Position numbers and translations under genes: made by a program. Of a DNA stretch of 64,000 bases, positions 46,620-60,500 are shown one piece after another. The notes beneath the pieces are model-generated. The model saw nothing but the letters and a program-made list of their open reading frames with translations, made no database searches and was not told the DNA's origin. This stretch comes from Hirudinaria manillensis (Eukaryota > Annelida > Clitellata > Hirudinida > Hirudinidae), in contig CM067536.1 of the NCBI GenBank assembly GCA_034509925.1, positions 832,001 through 896,000 on the forward strand, read 5' to 3'. How positions within the stretch are numbered: position 1 is the first letter of the stretch; each line of letters begins with the position of its first letter.

Positions 46620-47835
46620 GACGGAATCCTTGCTCTAGACACTATAAAGGTTCAACAAGCTTTAAATACACTGTTTTAAACAATGCCTTTAAGATAAAGA
46701 AATTGATGCTGGTTTTAAAGCGGCGATGTTATCCGTTTTAGTAGGAAAATTCCCAAAATACAATTTAATATTTTTCCATCAATGCTCAAAATATCTTGAG
46801 AAAAAAAAACACGTATTTGTTCGGCTATTCAAATATGGGAACTTTGAGACCTAAGAGTCCACTTATTGTTAGAATTGTCGTATTAATGCCAGAATTTGGA
46901 CTAAGTTCAAAGCCTAAAAATATCTTGAAACCAAAACCAAGGTTCTTCTAGGCATTGGGAGCTATTGTGTTTGTAGTTTGAAAAGGATTCTGATTAGATT
47001 AGAATTAAGATTTAAAAAAAAAAAAAACCATCGTGTCCTAATTCAAGGGCCAAAGGTATTTTATGCTGTAAATCGTTATCTTGAAATTTCTTATCATTGT
47101 AGTGGAAAGCTTTCGAGAATCTTTGGTTTATTTAGTTTTAATATCAATAAATAGATCGATATTAAATGACACTTATTAGGGAAGACAGTAAAGGACTTCG
47201 GTTCAGTTCCGCATTTTCCAAATTATAATCTGCTCAATAAATTGAAATATTAAAAACTAATAAAAGTTTAATTTCAAATTGTATTCGTTTAAATTAATAA
47301 ATAGTGCTAGTTCCATTGCTGGTCGGGTTAGCAATAATGAACTAGTTAAAAAGTTAGCAGACGTTGGTAACAATGGACCAATTCAAGTGCAGCTTAGAAA
47401 TCCACTCTAATCATTTTCTTCATTTAGTGTGTAAAGTGTAAATTTTAAATATATTTTGGACTTAATTTTAATTATTTATTCATTTTATTCTTAATTCATT
47501 TTATTATTAATTTAAAATAATAAAATGAATATGAAAAGCAGGAATTTATTGCTCCTTTTAGTTGAAGGTCTTCAAGTTTGGTCGCCACACGTCATCGCTA
47601 GAAGTCATCGATGGTTTAAATTTCCAGTACTGGATTTTTCTAGAATTTAGCTCTGTTCGAAATAGGACTAAGACGTAATTGTAGAATTTCCTCTAATGGA
47701 ATTTATCTCAAGTTAGTCACGTTTTAAGTTGCAAGATGCATTGAAAATAAACTCCATTTCTTCTTAATAAATTCAGTTACAAACCAGCGTCATAGTCGAT
47801 GTTTTCAACGTAAGACATTGCAATTATTGTTTTAG
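46620..47835. other. Divergent spacer between Reeler gene 3 and FG-GAP-like gene B
   Basis: AT-rich, no recognisable domains. The promoters of both genes and the first exon of gene B should lie here but could not be fixed. Confidence 0.45.
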
Positions 47836-50291
47836 AGTCATTTCTGTTGCTTCTTCTGTTTCACACGAGAGAAATATCCGTATCAGAAGATGAATACTTT
47901 AATATAGAGGAGTTTAATAAAACATTGGAAACTAAAATGATAATCCTTCAGTCGTATGAATCAAATCCCTTCGTAACACCAATTTTCCTTGAGTCCAAAA
48001 GAAGCAATAAATCTGGACTTATAGCTGTGCTGTCCAACTCTGTTTATGTAGTATACCGACCTAATGGGCTGTCTGACTGCGAGAAATTTGTTGACTTTGA
48101 TGTGCCGAAATCTATGGCCAGTGCACCAGGTAATTGCAAATGGAACATACAACATCATCCAACATCCGCTATCTATCGTGTTATAGCAACAAGCATTTGA
48201 ATATTTTAAAAACTATCGACTAAAAAGCTTGAGTGTTTGTTTTCGAATTCATTCCAATTGGTCTCATTTCGTTTCAGTTTATATGAAATAAAAAGTCAAT
48301 AAGAGTAAATGCAGATTAATTGAATACTTTCTGGATTGCATGATTGTAGATGGGACTTTTGATTCGCCTACTGTAACGTTGACCGATAAAGGAGGAATGA
48401 GCAAAATCGATGTAACAGATCCTTGGAAACCGAAATTATCATCCAAAGTTGAAATCGATATTCCGGATAACAGTACCATCGAGAATCACATTTGGCTGGA
48501 TAAAAACCAATTCTTTGGAATGATAAATTCAGGTCATCCCCTGATTAAGCTTCATTATAGTTATTAAGTTAACACTTACATTAGATTGAACAGCGCTAGA
48601 TTTAATAAATTAAAATAGAAAATATTCTGTGATGAACGTAAATGATAAACACTTGCAGATTCCAACTACACATTGATGCTCTTTGAAAGGTCAGACCAAA
48701 CGTGGAAAGGAAGGGATATCTTAAACGGCAAATTCGACATTATGGCAATTATAAATGAGACAGGAATGATAGATGCACTTTTTGGAAGCAACACTTCAGG
48801 AATATACGTAGTATGGCCTGAAGATTCAGATGGAAACTTTGGAGAATGGAATAAAGCGACAAACGTTAGAACGTTTAAATTTGTTCGCTCAAAGTTCATT
48901 TTTAGAATGTCATCGTTGCAAGCTCATAACCAAGTCGATGTTGTGATATTCAATAAATTTGATAATCCAAGATAATTAAGGTATGCCTTGACTATTAGAT
49001 TCGGACATCATTTATTGACTGCCAAGCTAATTTCACGACATTGGTCGACGTGAACCATGACATGAAAGTGGATCTGTTGGCTTCGCTGGTAATCGAGAGA
49101 ATAAATGAAACCAGAGAGGTTTACGTTGAGGTCTGGGCCTATGAGATTCCATCAAATCCGGAAGAAGCCAAGTGAAACTCGATGCTGCATTTCAATCATT
49201 TTTTTCAAAGCTTAAAAAATACTTTTGATTTGTTAAACAATCCTATGCATCGGTTCAAAAGCTTTTGATATCCAACACCTGATATGGATGTTAGCATCTA
49301 TTAATTAGATATCTCTGATTTGTTTATAGATTAAAGATCTAGTTGGTATAAGTTTGAAGGAGGGTTCAAGATAGAAATGTTTTTTCCGTTTTAAATTCTG
49401 GAGAAATTTGTCTAATACACAGTTTCACTTTAATTTTAGGGACCCTACCAATTATAAGCAGCACACGTTAATTTCATATCCCAAGCCAAGCAAGTGTGAG
49501 AAATGCATAAAAACATTGATTGCCGTCAATCCGATAGTGGGGTAGTACTTCATTATTCTAGTTTATTCAAATTAATTTTTTTTACCAAACTGGCATTAAT
49601 AAATATAAATTATCATGGATTTGCGATAAGCATTTCAAAAACGGTTTTAATTAGTTCCTATAGAAATTATTCCGGGCCAAGGCCAAATTTCCTATAATTA
49701 ATACTGATTATCTTCGGTTTATGGTTAATCCCGGTACGTGATATTCCATCTTCCTGCTAACATTGGCTCCCGGTCGATCAGTACTGGAAATTGGGGTGAA
49801 ATTTTAGGTGCACGGATGATGGGGAATAACCTTTTCATGCAAATGTCATTTCCCCAAATGATATAGCGTTGATGAGGGGGTTAACCCGGTGACCCTACTA
49901 ATGACGTTTAATAGTTTCAAATTCATAAATTCGTAGTCACGTCGGCAAACCATGGATCTTCATCGATGAACCAGACATGAATATTATCTCGTATCTCCGT
50001 CCATTGAAACAAGATCCTGAAATTTGGTTATACGAAAGGGTTCAACTTAACGATTTGGGAAGTGAATTGCTAGCAGTAGGACTAGCGGACGTTGATCGAG
50101 ATGGTTCTCCGGAGCTTTACCCAGTCATTCCCCAAAAGTACGGAAATCAGCTAGTAATGCTTGCTATAATCAAAATTGAACGCAAAACACCAAAGCCATC
50201 CTGCTCATCGATTCTCTGCTTGGATTTAATCGCTTCGGTTTTGGTCATTTTGAATGCTCTTTTCATTCTACGGCAGGCAGCGCATTGCTAA
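47836..50291 (+). CDS. FG-GAP-like membrane-associated protein B (5' end unresolved)
   Basis: Exons 47836-48129, 48350-48532, 48659-48864, 48999-49171, 49440-49541 and 49937-50291, with the same intron phases as gene A (1, 1, 0, 2, 2). About 437 residues are visible. The N-terminal segment is hydrophobic (SFLLLLLFHTREI). Low-similarity beta-rich repeats follow; the loop aligned with LVDLDKDGRLD of gene A is LVDVNHDMKVDLL, which lacks two of the acidic ligands. A second loop, LADVDRDGSPELYPV, in the last exon is a good FG-GAP calcium loop. The C-terminus is hydrophobic (LIASVLVILNALFIL). Gene A instead keeps its good loop in the fourth exon. Function unknown. Confidence 0.7.
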
Positions 50292-50857
50292 CTCTTTTTG
50301 TAATACGCCGAAGTTGAAAACGAAAGTACTTATCATTCAGTCTTAACTTGGAATTTTAAATGTTAGATTAGATTTAAGTCGTTAAATTAGAAAGTTCGTA
50401 GTCAAATAAACAATGTCGTTGTAACCCAAGACTTGGTTTAATGTTTAACTGTGCTTAATTTAAACCAATCGGCTGAGATCGCACTGCGTTCCAAGCCACT
50501 GTCACAACACGAGACTACACGTCCTAAGAGACGTCAATGACTCACTATTATCGTCGTACGTCAAACCATGTCATCGCACCGCCACCTGTCGCAAAGAATT
50601 GTGTAAATATTACACAGTTACCAACGGACCCGTACGAAAATATGGCACAGCAAGGTCTCATTAGAAATTACCGTTCGCGCTACTTCCGTACAGCTAACTT
50701 CCTAGCTTCGATAATTAATTAATTAACTAATTAGTTAATATCACCCACCTACCATCATCATCATCATCAACTGCTCATTAATATTAATTATTATCAAGGA
50801 GACAATGGCCAGCTTTTATTAACATAAATGGATAAAGACGGACGCGTCAAAATTGGT
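50292..50857. other. Convergent spacer between FG-GAP-like gene B and DCAF1
   Basis: 3' ends of two genes. An ATC microsatellite lies near 50753-50770. No other feature seen. Confidence 0.5.
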
Positions 50858-53800
50858 TCAAAAGTTGGACATGTCCGAAAGTTCAAAGAGTACGTTGTCC
50901 AGGTCGTCGTCGTCGTCGTCTTCGTCACCGTGACGCCTGCGACTTCTCGATCGCAAGCGACTGGCGACTCCGCTACTGCTATTTTCTTCTTCTTCCTCGT
51001 CGTCGTCGTCTTCGTCGTCCATATCGATGTCGTCGTCGTCATCGTCCTCATCGCCTTCGTCATCGTCGATGAGACCGAGATCTATGTCAAATTCGCTCTC
51101 AGAGCCGCTGGTCACTGTAAAATAAATATGCGTTTAAGTCGTGCGCTTGTGCAGTTGTGCAGCTCAAGGCATGCTGCGAGGCTGGCTAGTCGAAATGTTG
51201 GATAAGTGACAGGCACGAGACAACTCACGGGCAGGGATCCATCAAGACACCGACTTAACCCTACATTAGCCCTAACGTTGCTCTGCTCTGTGACTCCGAA
51301 AATCCATTGCCAAGACATAAAATAACTTGACACATGCCGTATGAGTAGATGACTCACTGTCATTGAGAAGGTCATCCGGTTCGACGTCCCCGAGCCTGAC
51401 GTTCCTGTCGTTGTCAAAGGCGACGGTCACCGTGTCGTCGTCGTCGTCTTCATCGTCGTCGTCGTCGTTATCATCCTGGTTGTCTTCGTCGTCGTCGACC
51501 TGCGATGATGATAACAATAAGGATTTTTTTATCAAGCTGATGTAAACCCATCAGTTAAGTTGGTAATGTTTAAGTGATTGAATTGAAAAATATAATATTA
51601 ATTAATTAATTAATGCCTCAAAATATAAAACCAGCATCATCATAATCATCACCACCACCGGCATCATCATCATCACCACCACCGGCATCATCATAATCAT
51701 CACCACCACCAACACCATCATCATCATCACCACTATCACTATCATCATCATCACCATCATGTCAGCAACCTGATCGTCTTCACTGTCCTTCAGTCTCCCG
51801 ATCTCGTAAAGCCTGCAAACGCTTTCCTCCGACAACGTGTCCGACTGTCGATAGTTCTAAGAGGAGGAGGAGCACGCATGCGATTAAGAATGGTCATGAA
51901 TAATTAATCAGTTAATTGTGGCCATTAATTAAATAATTGGTAATGTTATTTATTAATTATTGATTAGCTAAAAATGGGGAGGAGCATGCACGTGATTAAG
52001 AATGGTCATGAATAATTAATTAGTTAATTGTGGCCATTAATTAAATAATTGATTAAGTAATTGGTTATTTTATTTATTAATTGTCGATTAGCTAAAAATG
52101 GGGAGGAGCATGCATGTGATTAAGAATGGTCGTGAATAATTAATAATTAACTAATTAATTGCTTATTGTCTAAAACGTCTGGGGGGGAAGTTACCTCCAC
52201 GACCGCAAGGTAGGTGTCGTTGACGTCCGTGCACAGGTCGTGTATGGCCCTTTTGACGTCAACGGTGGCTGGAGTGAATGATGATAATGATTGTATTAAG
52301 AATAATTATAATATATTAATAATAACTATAATATATTAATAATAATTATAATATATTAATAATAATTATAATATATTAATAATAATTATAATATATTAAG
52401 AATAATTATAATATATTAAGAATAATTATACCGCCCACCTATGCTACTGTAGTCCGTCCCGTCGAGGGTCCTGAAGGAGGAGTTAAACGAATTCCTAGTC
52501 CTGGAGTCGTCCAATAGATCGTCTTCGTCCATTTGATGGATTGCTGAAGGAAAGTAGGAGGCAGAAAAGATTGAAAACGTGCTTCTCAATCAATACATGT
52601 ATCAATTAATCGATGAATTATTAATATTGCCATTACTCGACAAATAAAAGCACAGCTCACCTCCGTAAAGTATCTTTCCAGTCTCGTTGAACCTGATCTG
52701 GCATTGGTCAAGAGCTTCAACAGTGTACAGCAGGTGATAGGTCCTTACATCCCACTGATGGTCAGCCATTGGTCAAGGAAAACACACAAAACAAGCCCTA
52801 CTAGTGCCTATAGGCAATACTAAGACTGAGAAACCCCAAAATCACCTATGGCTAATTCAGTTCCTATATACTACTATTATTGCTTCAAGGTATATGTTGC
52901 AGAATATTGCAAGATCACATACCATCTTAATGCCACATAACAGTCAACTTAATAATTATTATTATCAATGGTAATTGTTAGTACTTAGTAGTATTATTAT
53001 TATCATATATTCATCATTATTGAAATCGAAATTACACACGAGCCGTATAATAATAATAATAATAATGCCGGGAAAACCCGAAAACCACCACTATGACTGC
53101 CATGTCCCTCGGCATTTCGAAAGGATACGACCTGCGAGTTGATGATGACCTCCGTCCCGTTGGGATGGAAGACGCCGCTGACGTTGGAGTTGAACTTGTC
53201 GAACTTGTGGATCGGCCTGCGCGACTCCAGGTCCCAGAGGACTCCGTCGTTGAGGAGCAGTTCGTCCGTCGGTCCGAACGTCGCCCTATTCCTAGAGTAG
53301 TTGTTGCACCTTTCCGAGTCAAACAGACTGTACAGCTTCGTGCCGGTGTTTACGTCGTAAATCTGCAGACGGCAACATTGACGATAAAAATGTAATGGAT
53401 CTTGTTAACTAGTTATCGTGTTGGCGCAGGGCTCTGCCCTAGGGCGTCTCGGGGGTCGTTTCCAAAATACTAAATACGTTGGTAATATTGATTACTTTGC
53501 ATGGTAAAATAAAACTCTGATAAAGCATTAAAAGTGTAAATGTGCATATGTGGTTGCCATGGCGCCACCCAATCAAGAGGCAGAATACAATAACGAGGTC
53601 TCACATTGGCCGTTCCCTCCTTGGTCCCGACTATCTTGTCCTGAGTCTGCTTGCTGAACTCCACGTGTTCGTCTTCGTTGAACGAGTGCCTGTCGATTGA
53701 AATCGATTCAATCCAAATCACAGTTCAATCAAAATGAAATTGGAATGTCAAGTCATCACAACAACAGCAAGGAGAACACACAAACCAAGCCCTACTAGTG

Positions 53801-56775
53801 CCAATACTAGAGCCAATAATAAGACTGATAAACCCCAAAACCATTACGGGTAGTTGGTCAATTCAGTTCTCATATACCATTATTGCTTCAAGGTATTCGT
53901 TGCAGAACATTACGTAGTACATCAGTACAACAGTACATCATATATCATCTTAATGTTCACGTTCCACTCACATGACATCGAAGGAGCCGATCATTCTCCA
54001 CAGGGCGGACATTGATGACCCCCAGTTCGAGGAGGTGAGGACCAGTGATCCATCCTGAAGGAATGGTTTTAACGTCATCAATAAAGCACCAGCATGCATA
54101 AATAAATAACTGCATGCATTAATTAAGCCCATTAATATTAATTAAATTATTATTATTATTATCAATATTATTGTTATAGAGCTAGTGTTCGTTATGCCAG
54201 CTTACCCTTGACGGTTCACAGTGGGTGATGGGAGCCTCATGGCATTGGTTAAGGAATGTTTCCTGTCAGGGGTCATTTAAAATCGGGTCAAAATCATAAC
54301 CACAACCAACGTGCAGCTAGTAGTTAGCTTTCATTTAATAATAATATCCTCACTCAATTAGCATAATTTAATAATTAATGATAATTAATATTCTCTGTTC
54401 GATGAGCTTCCAAGACAAACCTCGGACGTCATGATGTTGAACATTTTCAGGTCTCCCGTGCACGTCCCTAACAACAGACTCCTCTGGTCCGCCTGCAAAA
54501 GTCAAACGATCCTGGTGAGCTATTTCTTGTTGAGTCATCGATGCAAATCGAGGCAGACGCGTTTTATTTTTAATCGTTAGTTTTGTATATTAACGTCGTA
54601 TACATCGATTTCCAAAGTCAAACTCACGGTGAAGGCGCAACACGAGAATATTCCACTGTCTGAGTCTCTGTATGTCCTGAATGGACGGAACCTAGACACA
54701 AAGAGAAGATTAGGAAAGTTTTAGTCTGGTACGTTTAGCACGGGACAGCTCCGACTTGGGAGTCACGCCATCCACGTATCTCATATATCATAATATCGTG
54801 TGCCATATATCTCACGAGCAAACCGATACCTCGTGTATCCGTCTGCCTTGTACCTCAAGCAAGATACAAACAAGATACGAACCTGCTGAAGACGTATTTT
54901 CGATCGAACTTGATGCCATCAAAACCCCCGTAGGGCGGAAGCGTCTGCCTCGCGAAGTGTCTCGACGTCACGCACGACGGTGCACTCCTCCTGTTTTTAG
55001 GTTCGGGACAACGGTGGGGCCTGGGGATGAGAAAGGGTTTTGTCTCAATGAATTTCGAACTATAGTTTTCATTGATTGGGATGTTTTTTATAAATTCTTT
55101 TATGAATATTGTCATTTTAAATGCATACAATGCACTGCATAATGACATACCACATAATACATGCTGCATTAATATATATGTATGTATATAAGGACTGAAA
55201 AAACAAGAATGGTTTTTTTTTATAAAGCCAAATTCTGTCATTTCAATTGGGAACATTGTGCATGGGATGGTATGTCACTACGTACTGCATAATAAGTACT
55301 GCTTAATAAGTACCACATAATAAGTACTGCTTAATAAGTACTACATAATAAGTACTGCATTAACATATAGGGACTGAAAGAACAAGTAGAAACTTTCAAT
55401 AACAACACCCATCGTTGCACATTTTTAAAATTCCAGAAAGAGTACGCATATAATGAAGCCATTAAACAGCTAATAATGAAGTATCTCGTATGAATAGTAA
55501 TTAAGAGACAATAAGGTCGACAATGCATATTCATGAACACCTACTTGAGCAGTGAAAATGGGGGACAGGTGACCACCGGGTTCCTGCAGTTGGCATGCTG
55601 GTGCTGGAGGTAGGACGTGACTATGGCCGACAGTGCCGGAGTAGGTGCCTGAGACGGAATAAATTAATAAATTATCCGTAAACGATATACATTAATTATT
55701 CACAAAATGTGAAATTAAATGAAGTAAATGTGCTAATAGTTACTTTATAATAACAATGATGATGATATCAACAATAATAGTAATAATAATAATAGCATTA
55801 GTAATAATAATAACAATAACATCAAGAACAATTAGCAACAGAAATTGTTTTAATGTTATGCCAGGACATGTTTAGAACATCTACAAACCTGTAGGGCCAT
55901 CCTATTGGCTTTGATGTTATTCCTAGTGCCAGTTCCAAATGCAATGGATCCTTTCTGATTGGACAGGCTGGAGAGAATGCTGAGCTGATTGGCTGCTGGA
56001 GTCAAAGGTGTAGTCGATTGGAGGAGAGATGGAGTGCTTTCGTATCTTGAGTTTTGCAGCTGTTTCAACTAGAATGGCCATTGATGTCAACTTATTGCAA
56101 CATTAAAAATTAAAACTTTTTACAACTAATTGTGTAATCTATATAAATAAAAATGCAATGTGTGTTTGTAACATGCAAATGTTCTCTGAAAGTACTTAAC
56201 CAATTGCTTTGAAATTTTGACACAACATAGTACTCGATTAGAGGAGTGTTTGTATATAGGTTTCATATGTATGCCACAACTATATCATGTAAAAATACGC
56301 TTTTTTCGAAAATCATATTGAGCCACGGCAATGCGTGGCTGGGCACCACTAGTATAATAATAAACAAATATGATTTCTTTGATAATTAGCATGCATGACC
56401 TACCTTCAGCTGATTGGTCGAAGCGTTGGGCGTGTGCAATGACCTCCTGAGCGATATCTTGCTTCCAGAACCAATGGGATTAGAGGGCGTCACGAAATCC
56501 CTCCTCTCGACGGCCCCCCTGCAGGGCAGCGGGGTGCTGGACAGGAGGGAGCTCGTGGTCACCGACTGGTTCGCGACAGACACGGCAGAGTTGTTGGCGT
56601 TGGGCACTGAGGAAGGAACGACCGAGGCAGGCTTGGACTGGACTACTGAGGGTACTGCTTTTGGAAATTTTAAATTCCCAATTAATCCTCTAAACCCAAT
56701 CAAATGAAACATACTATGATACACAAAGATTTTGTTGTGATGATTTCATACTTATAATGATTGTTAAAGTACTAA

Positions 56776-56827
<52 letters not shown>

Positions 56828-57473
56828 CATCATTAGTGCACTGATCAAACATAATGCAAAATTTACAATAACAGAGAGAGAGAGACATATACATATATAA
56901 TATTCTTACCTTGAGGGGTGACACTGATGACTGAAATGTCTGCTCTTCTCCCCGGTGTGACGACTTCGGCATGTCCAGCAGGGGCTGCAAACTCGGCCAT
57001 GGGAGGCTTGGGGGTGGAGAAGGACAGGGGAGTAGGAGGCACCAGGAACGAGGGCTCACCATTGGCTGGCTTGCACTGAAACAACAAGCATTAAGCTATG
57101 ACATGGCAAATTCGTGACGACTAACTAGTCTGGCAATTAACATAATTTATGTAATCCATATGATTTACTCACGAATAATACTCTATAAACGACCAGCAAG
57201 CACCTACCATCCTACCACGTAATTAACATAATTTATTTAACAAAAACATTACTCTCCACTCACTACTTTAGGGGTCAAGGTCACTTGAGGAAGTGCGGCC
57301 AAGGCTGCCGGGGTCGGGTGGAGTTGAAGGTTTGCCTCCTTTTCGAGAGCACCTGCTGTCTCGTTAAGACCTGAAGAATGGAACGATTTCAATGGAATTT
57401 TGTTTTGCTTTTGAACTTTGATCTTTCAGGTGGTTTTTGTGGCAGTGGTTCAAGTACGAATGTGTTTGCGATT

Positions 57474-57520
<47 letters not shown>

Positions 57521-60500
57521 TGATGAAGGGGCAGAGATGGATGGACGGATGGAGGAATAGACACACAAATGTAATTGAAACAATGCAGACAGACAAATGA
57601 ATGAATGAACGAACGAACGAATGAATGAATGACTGAGCAATAAGAGAATAAGAATGTAATCGTTATTGAAGCATACCCTCCTTGAGCAGGTGATCATGTA
57701 TTAGTTGAAGTAATTCCCTGCTGTTGAAGATGATGTTGGTCTTGGCAACAATGTCCGCCTACGACAGGGGTTCGAACAATTCGTGAATATTAATTATTCA
57801 TAATTAACGCAGTTATTACAAATTATTTGTTATGGATAACGGTATTGCATGCATGCAGCATTGCCCGTCCACTCACCCTCCTCATCCTGTCCAGGGAGGG
57901 GTCCTCGGTGCCCCGGGACGGCTTCCCGGACACCTGCTCGATGAGTTGGATGGCGTAGCGGCAGAACTTGGCGTGCTCCAAGTGCTTGTCTTGAAGCACC
58001 GGTTCCCACATGAGTTCTGTGGATTTGCACGGAAATTTAGAAAATTAAATAATTAGGCTGACTGCATATGGCACTCTACAAATTAACTATTATTAATATT
58101 ATTAGTAGTAATGGAATAACCATCAATGGTTAACTATTTAACAAGAACAACTCTGGCCTGACTTTTCTAGACCATTCTTAAGAATACATAAAAGTTATGT
58201 TAGAAAGAAAGAAAAAAACACGTGAACACGGAGCTACGTGTAAACGTTGCGAGAACTCACGCTGCAATTGGCCGTTGCTGAACATGGGCAACTTGCTGAT
58301 GATCTGCTTGACCGTGCTGCATCGTGATAGGCCAACGAGAGCCTGAAGGAAAAAAACAAAACAAGTGCGTATTTTTATGACTTCCGTCAAATCAACTATC
58401 GGGTATCGTATGCCGTAGTTTCGTATCTGAATACAGCTGTGCTGACCTTCATTGGATGTTATATTGGATCGTATATTTTATCGTATAGGCATATTTTATA
58501 TTTCTTAAATATATATCTTATATTTCGTAAATATATATTTTATATTTCTTAAATATATATTTTATATTTCTTAAATATATCTTATATTTTTTAATATATC
58601 TCGTATATTAATTTATTATTTCTTAAATATATCTGATATTTTTTGTCGAAACATCTGATATTTTTGAAAATAAATTGATGATAATACCCAAACGCCACTA
58701 TTGGCATTTCAAGGTACAAGGACACACAATTTCACTCCTCTCGGATGTCGATTAAATATTGTTAATTATATTATTAATTATATTATTTACAATATATATT
58801 GTTAATTATATTATTAATTATATTATTTACAATATATATTGTTAATTATATTATTTACAATATATATTGTTAATTATATTATTAAAAATAATTTATAATA
58901 TTTTTCTCCGACGGCTCACCTTGCAAGCCAGCGTCCTTATGGAGTCAGCCTCCGTCACAGGCAGCTTGATGTTGAGCAGGGTGAGGAGGACCTGGAATAA
59001 CAGAAAGTAAGAGAGTAGTTAAAGGATCGCTGTTGATCTAATACAATTATTCTGAATATAATATAATTATTCTGAATATAATTATTCTTAATATGACATA
59101 ATTATTCTTAATATAATATAATTATTCTTAACATAATATAATTATTAATATGACATAATTATTCTTAATATAATATAATTATTCCTTAATATAATATAAT
59201 TAAAGATCGCACGAGTCCAATGAATGACAAACCATGATCCCGTTGTTGTTGCGAACGGCAGCCCACATCCTGGTAAGTGGTTCCTCGTTGGTTGCGATGC
59301 TGTTCCTACGACGACTTGAGTTGTTCATCACCTTCGCTCCGTTCAGCTGTTCAAGTTTGAATTGAAATTGGGTATGAAATGATGATGATGTTAATGTACA
59401 ATGATGATGATGATGATGATGATTATGGTGATGATGATGATGCTGCTAATGGACAATGATGATGATGATGATGATGATGATTATGATGATGATGATGCTG
59501 CTGCTAATGGACAATGATGATGATGATGGATGCTGATGGTGTTTAATGGTATTATTAAAGTAAAAAAGATTAAAATTTAATTTTCTTATGCTTAATATTT
59601 CATCCAATACAACAATGTACGAACACGGTACACTAACATAACCTGAGAAGTACAATACACCGATATAAGGTACTACATAATGTACACATACATAGGACAT
59701 AACAAATATACAGCCAGGCATAGACAACAACATCCTCTGCTTAAAACGAGCGATCGATATCAGTACCGCCACCTTCACCCACCTTTGTAATTGGTCCGCA
59801 GACCGAGTTGATGATGACGTTCAGAGCGGCCTTCTGGACCTCCGGCTCGGCCACGTTCTGTCCCGAAGCAAGACTCAGGAGGATGCTGATTGGACGAATC
59901 AAATAGAACGTTAGCCAATGATGGGTATAGTTAAATTGAAGCACACAAGTTGTTGTTATGTATTAATATATATTTATTAATATTTACATTTATTATAAAT
60001 GCAACAACATTACTTTCTATATCAGAAGCAATGTCATTGGACAGTGACATCATCATCATCATCATCAGCATCATCATCATCATCATATTCAACCACAAGC
60101 ACTTGAAGACGTTCCACATTACAAATAAACTATCATCTTCATCATCACCACCTGTCATCATCATCATCATCATCATCAATGCACCTACCTGACTGCCGGT
60201 ATGGTGGAGTTGTCAGGCAGTTTGATGGAGTCGCAGAGCATGTTCTTGGCTCGTGGAATGACACAGCAGATGCTCAGCACGTCGAGGGCACTCCTCAACG
60301 TTTCAACTCTGAATTGAAAAGAAAAAATGCTTTTTAAAATGTCTCTTGAATTTCATCTATTTATTTGTTCTAAATGGCTAAGGTTAACTATTAGGGTTAG
60401 GACTAAACTGGCTGCCAGATTAAGGAATGTTAGGGTTAGGGTTAAAGATTAGGGTTAGGACTAATCTAGCAGCCAGATTAAGGAGTGAGCTGACCATTAT

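Noticed and set aside
42162..50291. Assignment of the FG-GAP-like pair to ITFG1/TIP or FAM234
   Set aside because: Only short calcium-loop motifs are shared; the conserved blocks of those families were not seen.
50828..51205. Valine-rich plus-strand ORF
   Set aside because: Antisense of the Asp/Glu-rich last exon of DCAF1.
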